DNA of 11,789 nucleotides from AV69 sp036498205. GTDB lineage: Bacteria; Verrucomicrobiota; Verrucomicrobiia; Chthoniobacterales; UBA10450. A model generated the notes under the pieces. The model was not told the DNA's origin. It did not search any database and was given only the letters and a program-made list of their open reading frames with translations. The stretch covers positions 1-11,789 of the forward strand of contig DASXIC010000066.1 in assembly GCA_036498205.1 (NCBI GenBank), read 5' to 3'. This document shows, one piece after another, positions 1 through 7,951 of the stretch (its first letter is position 1; every line of letters begins with the position of its first letter). The position numbers and the translations under genes were made by a program.

Positions 1-1
1 C

Positions 2-1351
2 ATACGACTCTACCGTCGCGCTGGCCTCGAGTTCGTAGATATTATGCGAGCCGTGGCGGACCAGCACGCCACGCTCTCCCGCGAGCTAAATCGCATTCGC
101 GGCCTGGCCCAAGCGGCCGAACCAGCTGCCGTATTGGAGCACTTCGATCGATTTTCCACCGCATTTGACGATTCTGCCGAAGGTGTGAACGGGCTAGTCT
201 CGGAAACCGGCGACAAGGCCGTTGCCTTGCGTGACGCACTAGCTGTCCAAGCCGGAGACGCCGACCATGAAGGCGATGCGGAATCGCACCCCAAAACGGC
301 GCCACTTGACGAAAGGCGCGCAATTCAGGAGATCCGCGCGAGCGCCGGAGCGTTCGAGACCGCAGCTACCGCATTAAGCGAAACCTTAGGCGGCTTATTG
401 AACAGGCCACCAGCATTCGAAAACTCAAAGGACCGCGTCGCATTTGCGAAGTGGGCGAAGAAAACGAACGCTTATTTGAACAGTCTTCCGGACACGACAA
501 GGAACCTGCGCAATTGGAACCGCGACATTCCGGTCCCGGCGTACAGGGCGGTAACGACATTTCTGTTTGGCCGGGACTGGATCACTGCCAGTTTTTGGCA
601 GGACTGGTACGGGATCATTCCTCTTTTCGTCGGCTCGCTGATGGTTTCTGTCGTTGCCTTGGCGCTTGCAGTCCCGTTTGGCGTGGCCTCGGCGATTTAT
701 GTGAGCGAAGTGGCCCAACCGGCAGAGCGAAAGCTAATCAAACCGTATGTGGAGTTCATCGCCGCCATTCCCTCGGTAGTCCTCGGATTTTTTGGCATCG
801 CAGTTGTCGGCGAAACAATTCGCCAGTTGTCGCAATCGCATTTCTTTCGTTGGGTTGGTTTATACCCTATCGCGGAGCGGCTGAATGTCTTCACCGCCGG
901 TTGTTTGCTCGCGCTCATGGCTGTGCCGACAATTTTCACCCTTTCGGAGGACGCGTTACGCAATGTTCCACGCAGTTTCGTGGAGGCTTCCTACGCGCTG
1001 GGCGCGAATCGTCTGCAAACCATCCTGCGCGTGATCGTGCCTGCCTCGCTCTCCGGCATCGTTTCTGCAATTTTGCTTGGACTGGGACGCGTCATCGGGG
1101 AAACGATGGTGGTCTTGCTCTGCGCCGGAAACCGCATTGCGATTCCGGATTTCACGCAGGGTCTCGGCGCATTTTTCCAGCCCGTCCATACCATGACTGG
1201 CATTATTGCGCAGGAAATGGGCGAGGTTGTTCGCGGCAGTATTCATTATCGCGCGCTCTTCATGGTCGGGTTGGTCCTGTTCGCGATCACTTTGGCCATC
1301 AATTATGGCGCACAGAAACTCGTCCGCCGTTATCGGATGTCGATCGGCTAG
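2..1351 (+). CDS. pstC: Phosphate ABC transporter permease PstC, first set (5' truncated by window)
   Basis: One of the two inner-membrane permease subunits of the PstSCAB phosphate importer. The frame is open back to base 2 with no stop, and residues before the first ATG (base 44) continue the same helical character, so the gene probably begins upstream and 44 is not the true start. The first ~200 visible residues are hydrophilic and mostly helical. The membrane domain starts near base 610 (motif IIPLFVGSLMVSVV), followed by the PstC-typical AAIPSVVLGFFGI (around 760-800), the EAA coupling loop (SEDALRNVPRSFVEASYALG, about 944-1005) and GRVIGETMVVLLCAGN. The C-terminus is complete. The long pre-membrane segment is unlike canonical ~300-residue PstC and marks an extended-type subunit. 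The stop is 3 bp before pstA. Product call is firm; the 5' end is unknown. Confidence 0.93.
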   Translation: MRLYRRAGLEFVDIMRAVADQHATLSRELNRIRGLAQAAEPAAVLEHFDRFSTAFDDSAEGVNGLVSETGDKAVALRDALAVQAGDADHEGDAESHPKTAPLDERRAIQEIRASAGAFETAATALSETLGGLLNRPPAFENSKDRVAFAKWAKKTNAYLNSLPDTTRNLRNWNRDIPVPAYRAVTTFLFGRDWITASFWQDWYGIIPLFVGSLMVSVVALALAVPFGVASAIYVSEVAQPAERKLIKPYVEFIAAIPSVVLGFFGIAVVGETIRQLSQSHFFRWVGLYPIAERLNVFTAGCLLALMAVPTIFTLSEDALRNVPRSFVEASYALGANRLQTILRVIVPASLSGIVSAILLGLGRVIGETMVVLLCAGNRIAIPDFTQGLGAFFQPVHTMTGIIAQEMGEVVRGSIHYRALFMVGLVLFAITLAINYGAQKLVRRYRMSIG

Positions 1352-1354
1352 GGT

Positions 1355-2374
1355 ATGAGCGAAACGCACGCGACGCGTAAGCGAGTCACGCAAAAAATCG
1401 CCTTCTGGCTTTTTCGGATTGCGACCTACGCGATCCTGGCGGCGGCGACTTACATCTTTCTTGATATTGGGATCAAGGGCAGCCGCACCCTTTTCACGTC
1501 TCATCCGCCATTTATCAACGTGCCTTTCTTCACTCAACGGCCACAGACCCTTTTCATTTTCGATTACGAAGGAAAAAAATACACGCTGAGCGATCAGGAT
1601 TTTCGAGTCTGGAAAGCGCAGCATCCCGCTACCGAGGTGGAAGCGAGCAGTGTGGCTTATTCAGCTGGGGGTGTCTGGCCATGCATTGTGGGCACGGGCC
1701 TGCTCGTTATCGGCTCAATGGCTTTTGCGCTGGCAGTGGGGATCTGTAGCGCGATCTACCTGAGTGAGTACAGCCAAAATACGCAATTCATCCGGCTCAT
1801 TCGGGTCGCCATCCTGAATCTGGCCGGAGTGCCTTCGATAGTCTTCGGTCTCTTCGGTTTTGGATTGTTCGTTATTTTCCTGCATTGGAACGTGTCGCTT
1901 CTTTCCGGCTGGCTCACACTTGGGTTAATGATTCTGCCGGCTATTATTACTGCGAGCGAGGAATCGCTCCGGGCTGTGCCGAATGGATTGCGGGAAGGAT
2001 CGCTCGCGCTGGGCGCGACCAAATGGCAGACCATTCGCAAGAACGTCCTGCCTTATGCCCTACCGGGTATTTTGACTTCATCGATTCTCGGTATCGGCCG
2101 TGTCGCCGGGGAAACGGCGCCGATCATGTTCACTGCTGCCTACGCTTTGCGCGACGAGATGCCCTGGCAAGTGCCGCACTGGACCGATTTCTTTTTTCAG
2201 GGTGTGATGGCTTTGCCCTATCACATTTACGTGGTCAGCTCAAAAATTCCGCAGAACGAGTACACCGAACGGGTGCAATACGGCGCAGCCTGCATTCTCC
2301 TACTGGTCGTGTTTTGCATTGCGCTTACGTCGATCGTGCTGCGGGAACGAACCAGGAAACGTCTGTCATGGTAG
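1355..2374 (+). CDS. pstA: Phosphate ABC transporter permease PstA, first set (long-loop form)
   Basis: Second permease subunit of the phosphate importer, 339 residues. TM1 is at about residues 14-38. An unusually long, probably periplasmic loop (about 44-105, with a charged stretch around 70-98) separates it from the core helices. The core carries the family motifs: GVPSIVFGLFGFGLF (158-172), the EAA loop (SEESLRAVPNGLREGSLALG, 201-220) that docks on PstB, and GRVAGETAPIMFTAA (248-262), the segment typical of PstA. Canonical PstA is about 280-300 residues and the excess is mainly this loop. The ATG lies 3 bp after the pstC stop and the stop overlaps the pstB start (ATGGTAG), so translation is probably coupled. 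Confidence 0.96.
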   Translation: MSETHATRKRVTQKIAFWLFRIATYAILAAATYIFLDIGIKGSRTLFTSHPPFINVPFFTQRPQTLFIFDYEGKKYTLSDQDFRVWKAQHPATEVEASSVAYSAGGVWPCIVGTGLLVIGSMAFALAVGICSAIYLSEYSQNTQFIRLIRVAILNLAGVPSIVFGLFGFGLFVIFLHWNVSLLSGWLTLGLMILPAIITASEESLRAVPNGLREGSLALGATKWQTIRKNVLPYALPGILTSSILGIGRVAGETAPIMFTAAYALRDEMPWQVPHWTDFFFQGVMALPYHIYVVSSKIPQNEYTERVQYGAACILLLVVFCIALTSIVLRERTRKRLSW

Positions 2375-3204
2375 TAATGGAAAAGGAGATTGTTCCCCCG
2401 ACCCCTCTCTCTGTTCCGCAGAGAACAAGCGAACCAGAAGCCGCCGAGGCGGCCATGATTACAGTCGACGACGTCGACTTTTGTTACGGCTCTCGCCAAG
2501 TGCTCTTCGATATCAATCTAAAAATTCCGCCCAGAGCAGTCAGTGCCTTTATCGGCCCGTCCGGGTGCGGCAAAACCACCCTGCTTCGTTGTTTCAATCG
2601 GATGAACGATTTGATCGACGGGGCCCGTATTAGCCAGGGGGAAATTGTTCTCGACGGGCGAGACATTCACGCGCCGGACATCGATGTGGTCGAGCTACGA
2701 CGCCGGGTCGGGATGGTTTTCCAGAAATCGAATCCATTCCCAAAATCGATTTACGAAAACGTCGCTTACGGTCTCCGCGTCCTGGGAGTAAACAAAAAGT
2801 CGCGCATCAACGAAGCGGTTGAGAAAAGTTTGCGGGCCTCGGCTCTCTGGGAAGAGGTAAAAGACCGGCTCGACTCAAGCGCTTACGGTCTTTCCGGTGG
2901 CCAGCAACAACGGCTTTGCATTGCGCGGGCGCTGGCTGTCGAACCGGAGGTGGTGCTAATGGATGAGCCGTGCAGCGCGCTCGACCCGATCGCGACCGCG
3001 AAAGTGGAGGAACTAATCTATCAGCTTCGGGAGAACTACACGATCGTGATCGTGACCCACAACATGCAGCAAGCTGGCCGCTGCTCGAATTACACCGCGT
3101 TTTTCTATTTGGGGCGGCTGATCGAAGTCGGCCCCACATCGAAAATTTTCACTAATCCTTCCGAACGGCAGACGGAAGACTACATTACTGGACGATTTGG
3201 TTAA
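2368..3204 (+). CDS. pstB: Phosphate ABC transporter ATP-binding protein PstB, first set
   Basis: Cytoplasmic ATPase that powers the PstCA channel, 278 residues from ATG 2368. Walker A is GPSGCGKTT (63-71), the Q-loop region is VFQKSNPFP (117-125), the ABC signature is LSGGQQQ (175-181), Walker B is VVLMDEP (195-201) and the switch histidine is H231 (VTHNM). The C-terminal RQTEDYITGRFG is typical of PstB. The reading frame stays open far upstream inside pstA, but homology starts only around residue 30. ATG 2368 overlaps the pstA stop and has AGGA about 10 bp upstream; ATG 2377 is an alternative. The first ~30 residues are a proline- and glutamate-rich tail outside the ABC fold. Confidence 0.96.
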   Translation: MVVMEKEIVPPTPLSVPQRTSEPEAAEAAMITVDDVDFCYGSRQVLFDINLKIPPRAVSAFIGPSGCGKTTLLRCFNRMNDLIDGARISQGEIVLDGRDIHAPDIDVVELRRRVGMVFQKSNPFPKSIYENVAYGLRVLGVNKKSRINEAVEKSLRASALWEEVKDRLDSSAYGLSGGQQQRLCIARALAVEPEVVLMDEPCSALDPIATAKVEELIYQLRENYTIVIVTHNMQQAGRCSNYTAFFYLGRLIEVGPTSKIFTNPSERQTEDYITGRFG

Positions 3205-3209
3205 TAGAG

Positions 3210-3899
3210 ATGGCCTCCGGACAAAAACATACCCTTGGCACATTCGAACAGGCTCTGGAGAGTCTGCGCAATAATGTGATGACGATGGCGAGCCAGACCG
3301 AACGCAGTCTGGGTCGGGCTCTCAAAGGTTTAATGGACCGCGACGACCAGCTTTGTGCGGTCGCCATCGCAGACGACGAAGAGATCGATCAACTGGAAAA
3401 ACAGATCGATAAAGACGGGATCGAATTATTGCTGCGTTTTCAGCCGGTTGCATCGGATCTTCGTCGCGTCGTATCGGCGATGAAACTCGCCGGCAATCTC
3501 GAGCGAATGGCAGATCAGGCCACGAATATCGCCCGCAAAGCCCGGAAACTGAACCAGCATCCGGTGTTGCCAGAAGTGTCTTTGATCGAGCCGATGCAGG
3601 AGCACGCAATGGCGATGTTTCGCGACAGCGTCGACGCTTACGTTCGGGAAGATGCACAGGCGGGCCGGGCGCTTATCCCTCGCGATGCAACTCTCGACAA
3701 GATGAATGCCCAGGTGAGCCGGCGATTAATTGACCGAATGGCCCGTGATCCGGAACAACTCCGCGGCTACCTCAACCTGATGTTTATCGCGCGTCACCTC
3801 GAACGCGTTGGCGATCACGCGACCAATATCGCTGAAGATGCCGTTTACGCGGCCGCGGCGGAGGACATTCGGCACCAGCAAATCGCCGCTTCGGCCTGA
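3210..3899 (+). CDS. phoU: Phosphate signalling protein PhoU, first copy
   Basis: PhoU is the cytoplasmic regulator that links Pst transporter activity to the PhoR-PhoB signalling pair and restrains phosphate uptake when phosphate is plentiful. The protein is 229 residues, the usual size, and shows the two tandem three-helix repeats, each with a metal-binding signature: NLERMADQATNIA (E98, D102, N106) and HLERVGDHATNIAEDAV (E198, D202, N206). It begins 5 bp after the pstB stop, the common pstB-phoU order. It is strikingly similar to the second PhoU at 9213-9905: by eye about 66 of 103 residues are identical across the first repeat, and both end in AEDIRH plus a short variable tail. Confidence 0.95.
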   Translation: MASGQKHTLGTFEQALESLRNNVMTMASQTERSLGRALKGLMDRDDQLCAVAIADDEEIDQLEKQIDKDGIELLLRFQPVASDLRRVVSAMKLAGNLERMADQATNIARKARKLNQHPVLPEVSLIEPMQEHAMAMFRDSVDAYVREDAQAGRALIPRDATLDKMNAQVSRRLIDRMARDPEQLRGYLNLMFIARHLERVGDHATNIAEDAVYAAAAEDIRHQQIAASA

Positions 3900-3966
3900 G
3901 TGCGGCCGTTTGCCAATTTGCTGGCGGTTGATTAGGTAAACGAAGCCCGCGCAGGAAAAATTTACA
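3900..3966 (+). other. Gap between phoU and ppk1
   Basis: This is the largest gap on the plus-strand run. It holds no Pho-box repeat, no strong hairpin with a T run and no clear sigma-70 pair. The only clear element is a Shine-Dalgarno-like AGGA at 3953-3956 for ppk1. Read-through from the pst operon into ppk1 is therefore the simplest reading, although a weak promoter cannot be excluded. Confidence 0.5.
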
Positions 3967-6195
3967 ATGCAGTCAAGCGCAGCCAAAATCGAGACGCCGG
4001 ATGAGCCAGTGGGGCTCGGGCTGGAGGGACGAGCGGCTGAATGCGCGCTGAATCTTTCGGATGCCGCCAATTTCATTAATCGCGAGCTGAGCTGGCTGGA
4101 GTTCAATCGCCGGGTTTTGGAAGAAGCGCAGGATCCAACCCAGCCGCTGATCGAGCGGGTCAAGTTCATGACGATCTTTAGCGCTAATCTCGACGAGTTT
4201 TTTGAGATTCGAGTGGCCGGGATCAAGCAACAAATCCAGAGCGAAACGAGCGACATCGGCCCCGATGGGATGACGCCATCGGAAGCCTTTAACGCGATTC
4301 AACGCATCGCGCACGAGCTTGTCGCCACCCAGTACGACTTCTGGAACAAGGAGTTAATGCCAACCCTGGCCAAGAACGGGATTAAACTTCATGACGTCGC
4401 GCAGCTCAGCGCTAAACGCGCCGCCTGGGCCAAACGCTATTTCCAGGAAGAAGTCTTTCCAATGCTCACCCCGCTGGCCGTTGACGCCAGTCATCCTTTC
4501 CCGCAGTTGCTCAATAAGAGCCACAATTTGCTGGTGCGGGCGCGGGCCAAACGCGGCGGCGAACCGCTGCTCGCCATTGTTCAGGTTCCACGAGTTGTTC
4601 CGCGAATGATCCTGATGCCGCGCGGCAAGGGAGATGATGAGCCGTGGGAGTACATTTATCTGGCGTCGCTGATCAAGCATCACATTGCGGAGCTGTTCCC
4701 TGGCCTGGTGCTCGATGGCGTGCATGCATTCCGGGTTACGCGGAACAGCGACTTGTATATCGACGAGGAAGAAGCGGAAAATTTGCTGCGCACAATCGAG
4801 CAGGAATTACGTCGCTCCAGTCGCGGCAAGGCAGTCCGCTTGGAAGTGGAGGAGGATTGCCCGCGCGATTTTCGCGATCTGCTACTCGCATTTTTCGATC
4901 TGCAGGAACCGGACCTTTATCGGGTCAACGGACCTCTCTCGATGACGCATCTCATGCCGCTGGTGACCAACGATGCCTTCGCAAAGCTGAAGGACAGGCC
5001 ATTTCTGCCGGCGATGGATCCGGCCTTGCCCGCCCATGCCGATTTCTTCGAAGTAATTCGCAAGCAGGACGTGCTCCTCCATCATCCTTACGAGAGTTTC
5101 GATCCGGTCGTTCATTTCATCGAATTGGCGGCGACAGATCCCCAAGTCCTTGCCATTAAGATTACCCTCTACCGGACGAGCGGCGATTCTCCCATTATCA
5201 AGGCATTGATCGAGGCTGCCAATGCCGGAAAGCAGGTAACTGCCTTGGTGGAATTGCGTGCCCGGTTCGATGAAGCGGCCAACATCAGATGGGCCCGGCA
5301 ATTGGAGGAGGCGGGGGCGCATGTCGTCTACGGCGTGGTGGGATTGAAGACCCATTGCAAAGCGATGCTGGTTGTCCGGCGCGATTCCGATCGGCTGCGG
5401 CAATATGTCCACCTTGGAACGGGCAATTATCATCCGCGCACGGCGCGCACCTACACCGACTTCAGTCTGTTCACGGCTGCTCCGGAACTAACGGAGGAAG
5501 TTGCCATCGTGTTCAATACCCTCACAGGGCTAGCCGGGTATCCAGGCCTGAAAAAGTTGATGGTCGCGCCGTTCGACCTGAGCAGCCGCCTGACCGGGCT
5601 AATCGAGCGGGAACGCGACAACGCTCGTTCGGGCAAGCCGGCACGTATCGTGGCGAAGCTCAATTCGCTGGTGGACCCGCAAATTATCGAGAAGCTTTAC
5701 GAAGCCTCCTGTGCCGGGGTGAAGATCGACTTGATCGTGCGCGGCATTTGCTGTCTTCGTCCAAAAGTCGCGGGATTGAGCGAAAGCATTCGCGTTATCA
5801 GTATTGTCGGTCGCTTTCTCGAGCACAGCCGGATTTACTATTTCGAAAACGGGGGAGATGCTTTGGTTTATCTTTCCAGCGCCGATTGGATGCCGAGAAA
5901 TTTTTATCGTCGCATCGAGATTGCATTTCCGGTCGATGCGCCCCCGTTGCGCGATGAAATCGTGAATGAGGTTATTCCCAGTTACCTCAATGATCTGGTC
6001 AAAGCGCGCGAGCTGCAGCCGGATGGCAGCTATGTCCGATTGCATCCAGTGGAAGGCAAGCCCCGGTCGCAGGCGCAATTGCATTTTCGCGAACGGTCGC
6101 GCCAGGCCCGCAAAGCAGCCGCCGAATCGCAGGCCAGGGCCGGATTGAAACTCACCCCGCTTAAAGCTGATCGAAGCGAGCAGGATCGATCATGA
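3967..6195 (+). CDS. ppk1: Polyphosphate kinase 1
   Basis: Makes polyphosphate from the gamma phosphate of ATP, and can run in reverse, through a phosphohistidine intermediate. It is 742 residues against 688 in E. coli, with ~30 extra at the N-terminus and a basic tail at the C-terminus. The N domain opens with FINRELSWLEFNRRVLEEAQ (36-55). Active-site residues line up with E. coli PPK at a constant offset of +28: R403 (LYRTS), R433 (LRARFDE), H463 (GLKTHCKA, the autophosphorylated histidine) and H620 (RFLEHSRIYYFENGGD). SSADWMPRNFYRRIE follows. All catalytic residues are present, so it should be active. An AGGA about 10 bp upstream supports the ATG at 3967. It lies 67 bp after phoU and may be read from the pst operon. 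Its stop overlaps the next gene (ATGA). Confidence 0.97.
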   Translation: MQSSAAKIETPDEPVGLGLEGRAAECALNLSDAANFINRELSWLEFNRRVLEEAQDPTQPLIERVKFMTIFSANLDEFFEIRVAGIKQQIQSETSDIGPDGMTPSEAFNAIQRIAHELVATQYDFWNKELMPTLAKNGIKLHDVAQLSAKRAAWAKRYFQEEVFPMLTPLAVDASHPFPQLLNKSHNLLVRARAKRGGEPLLAIVQVPRVVPRMILMPRGKGDDEPWEYIYLASLIKHHIAELFPGLVLDGVHAFRVTRNSDLYIDEEEAENLLRTIEQELRRSSRGKAVRLEVEEDCPRDFRDLLLAFFDLQEPDLYRVNGPLSMTHLMPLVTNDAFAKLKDRPFLPAMDPALPAHADFFEVIRKQDVLLHHPYESFDPVVHFIELAATDPQVLAIKITLYRTSGDSPIIKALIEAANAGKQVTALVELRARFDEAANIRWARQLEEAGAHVVYGVVGLKTHCKAMLVVRRDSDRLRQYVHLGTGNYHPRTARTYTDFSLFTAAPELTEEVAIVFNTLTGLAGYPGLKKLMVAPFDLSSRLTGLIERERDNARSGKPARIVAKLNSLVDPQIIEKLYEASCAGVKIDLIVRGICCLRPKVAGLSESIRVISIVGRFLEHSRIYYFENGGDALVYLSSADWMPRNFYRRIEIAFPVDAPPLRDEIVNEVIPSYLNDLVKARELQPDGSYVRLHPVEGKPRSQAQLHFRERSRQARKAAAESQARAGLKLTPLKADRSEQDRS

Positions 6196-6878
6196 AGAAA
6201 GTTCTCGTTGTCGATATCGGTGGAACCAACGTCAAGGTGATGCTCTCCCGGAGCGAACGTCGCAAAATCGATTCCGGCCCGGGTTTTACGCCGCGACAGC
6301 TGCTCGCTGCCCTGCCCGAAAAACTCTCGGATTGGAAATACGACGCAGTTTCAGTTGGTTTTCCGGCGCCAATTAAGAATGGACGGATCTTGTCGGACCC
6401 GAAAAACCTCGGTAAAGGCTGGACCCGTTTCAATTTCGAAAAAGTTTTCAAGCGGCCGGTCCGGATAGTCAACGACGCAGCAATGCAGGCGCTTGGCAGT
6501 TATCACGGTGGACGAATGCTTTTCATTGGACTGGGCACCGGGTTCGGGTCGGGCCTGGTTTGGAATGGGACGGTCCTGCCGCTCGAGCTGGGGGAATTGC
6601 CTTACCTGGCAGAAGGCTCAATTGAGGATCAGGTCGGCAAGAATGGATTGAAACGAATAGGCCGAAAAGATTGGCAGCACGACGTCGAGCGGATCGTAAC
6701 GCGAATGCAGCAGGCTTTTGTCGCGGATTATGTAGTGCTGGGCGGTGGAAGCGCAAAACTGCTCGAACGCGTGCCCGCGGGTGCCGAACTAGGCCACAAT
6801 CGAAACGTTTATCTTGGTGGTTGCCGGCTGTGGCTTTCAAATACACGAACCGGACGGCCGAAATGGACGGTGCTGTAA
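6192..6878 (+). CDS. ROK-family kinase, polyphosphate glucokinase-like
   Basis: Predicted cytoplasmic sugar kinase of the ROK family, 228 residues, resembling the short group usually annotated as polyphosphate glucokinase, which phosphorylates glucose using polyphosphate and/or ATP. Visible motifs: the N-terminal phosphate loop VDIGGTNVK (7-15), FPAPIKNG, the putative catalytic aspartate D95 in VNDAAMQALG, the glycine-rich GLGTGFGSG (113-121) and VVLGGGSAK near the C-terminus. The sugar-binding motif usually written ELGH reads ELGE here (E135), so the substrate may differ. The start overlaps the ppk1 stop (ATGA) and the stop overlaps the next start (TAATG). This tight link to ppk1 supports a polyphosphate-using role. 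The family is firm; donor and sugar are inferred. Confidence 0.8.
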   Translation: MKKVLVVDIGGTNVKVMLSRSERRKIDSGPGFTPRQLLAALPEKLSDWKYDAVSVGFPAPIKNGRILSDPKNLGKGWTRFNFEKVFKRPVRIVNDAAMQALGSYHGGRMLFIGLGTGFGSGLVWNGTVLPLELGELPYLAEGSIEDQVGKNGLKRIGRKDWQHDVERIVTRMQQAFVADYVVLGGGSAKLLERVPAGAELGHNRNVYLGGCRLWLSNTRTGRPKWTVL

Positions 6879-7348
6879 TGAACATTTGTTTTTTGCGTCA
6901 CGGCGAAGCGGACTGGCCTGATTGGGACAAACCTGACGACGAGCGGCCGTTGACGGATCGCGGCCGGCGAGAGATGAAGCGGGTGGCAAAGTTCCTCGAC
7001 CGCCTGAAGTTTTCTGTGGATGTGATTTTAACCAGCCCCCTCCCGCGCGCCGCCCAAACCGCCGAAATTGTGGCCCAACGGCTCGGCGTTCCGATGCAGA
7101 TCGAGCCGAAACTGGCTCATGGATTTAACATCGATCGGTTGCGCCAGATGATCGGCAAATCGGAGGCGGAATGCATCATGTTGGTTGGGCATGAGCCGGA
7201 GTTTTCCGCCATTGTCGAGGAACTCACCGGCGGCAAGGTAAAAATCTCCAAGGCCGGCATCGCCTTGGTAGAATCGAACCGCGGTTGCACATCGGGAAAG
7301 CTTCTCTGGCTTTTTCCACCGAAGATGGCGAAAGCGGCACTAGACTGA
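6878..7348 (+). CDS. sixA: SixA-like phosphohistidine phosphatase (histidine phosphatase superfamily)
   Basis: Small single-domain member of the histidine phosphatase superfamily, 156 residues, close to the ~160 of E. coli SixA, which removes phosphate from histidine residues of proteins. The catalytic RHGEA is at 7-11 with nucleophile H8, SPLPRAAQTAE (53-63) gives R57, and the second active-site histidine is H105 in VGHEPEF. The C-terminal PPKMAKAALD resembles the KMAKA end of E. coli SixA. An in-frame ATG at 6863 would add five residues; 6878 is preferred because it puts RHG at the normal place and forms a TAATG junction with the upstream gene. As the third gene of a ppk1 unit, its target could be the PPK phosphohistidine or another phosphotransfer protein; that is inference. 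Confidence 0.85.
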   Translation: MNICFLRHGEADWPDWDKPDDERPLTDRGRREMKRVAKFLDRLKFSVDVILTSPLPRAAQTAEIVAQRLGVPMQIEPKLAHGFNIDRLRQMIGKSEAECIMLVGHEPEFSAIVEELTGGKVKISKAGIALVESNRGCTSGKLLWLFPPKMAKAALD

Positions 7349-7360
7349 ATTTCTCGCGGC

Positions 7361-7951
7361 CTAACCGGAGCCGCTCATGGCCCAGCAATTATCGGTCGGT
7401 AGAAAATCGCTCAGGCGATTGGCCGTGATCGTGACATGCATTCCGATATGCACCAGCTCATACAACGCGATGATGTCGCGTGAGCGCATGCAAATGCAGC
7501 CAAAACTCGCGGGTCGGCCGATCCGTCGTTCCTCCGGTGTGCCGTGAATGTAAATACAGCGATCATGTGCCAGGCGGTTTTGCGCTTCCATCCCTCGCAA
7601 CCAGATTATGCGCGAGACAATCGCGTCGTGGCCGGGCGCGTCGATGTTTACAATCTCGCCTGAGGGGATGCGATTCTTGATAACCGTGCCTACCGGAAGA
7701 CGGTCCCCAAATTTGCCGGAGACAAAAAGCGTGCCGAGGGGAGTACGATAACTGCCGGCGGCGTCTCCATTGCCAAACTTGGAAGTGGAGATTCGATATT
7801 GAGCGATCTCTTTTCCTCGATCGACTACCGTCAGCGCCTGATCGGGAATGCTTACAATGATTTCTGCGGTTGAGGACGCCTTACTCTCGCGACCAGCGAC
7901 GAGCGAAAGGGCGAACAGAATGACGGGAGGAAAATTACTTCTCACGGTCAT
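7361..7951 (-). CDS. Secreted L,D-transpeptidase (YkuD domain)
   Basis: Periplasmic peptidoglycan-modifying enzyme of the YkuD/ErfK family, 196 residues, which forms 3-3 crosslinks or attaches proteins to peptidoglycan through a catalytic cysteine. Residues 1-20 look like a signal peptide (basic start, then PPVILFALSLVAG) without a lipobox. The YkuD core runs from about 28 to 177, with GSYRTPLGT (66-74), IHGTP (135-139, H136) and SFGCICMRS (149-157, nucleophile C152). The usual form of this last motif is SHGCIRM; here F150 replaces His and C154 replaces Arg. The gene is third in a minus-strand unit and its ATG overlaps the upstream gene's end by 17 nt. It converges on sixA with only 12 bp between stops. 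Confidence 0.87.
   Translation of the reverse strand: MTVRSNFPPVILFALSLVAGRESKASSTAEIIVSIPDQALTVVDRGKEIAQYRISTSKFGNGDAAGSYRTPLGTLFVSGKFGDRLPVGTVIKNRIPSGEIVNIDAPGHDAIVSRIIWLRGMEAQNRLAHDRCIYIHGTPEERRIGRPASFGCICMRSRDIIALYELVHIGMHVTITANRLSDFLPTDNCWAMSGSG

Noticed and set aside
956..1624. A 222-codon antisense frame opposite pstC and pstA
   Set aside because: It is a shadow of well-supported genes, is rich in low-complexity charged residues and has no recognisable domain or start context.
1885..2367. A 160-codon upstream extension of the first pstB frame
   Set aside because: It lies wholly inside pstA, has no PstB-like sequence, and a good start with a ribosome site exists at 2368.
2363..2369. 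A perfect CTGTCAT Pho half-site at the pstA/pstB junction
   Set aside because: There is no second repeat 11 bp on either side and it lies in coding sequence, so it is probably chance.
5289..5957. A 222-codon frame inside ppk1 in another phase
   Set aside because: The ppk1 frame carries all catalytic residues here; the alternative has the Arg/Ser/Gly-rich look of an out-of-frame reading.
7356..7374. Short inverted repeat GCGGC/GCCGC between the convergent sixA and transpeptidase genes, as a possible shared terminator
   Set aside because: The stem is only 5 bp with a 9-nt loop, has no T run on either side and overlaps a coding end; too weak to call.
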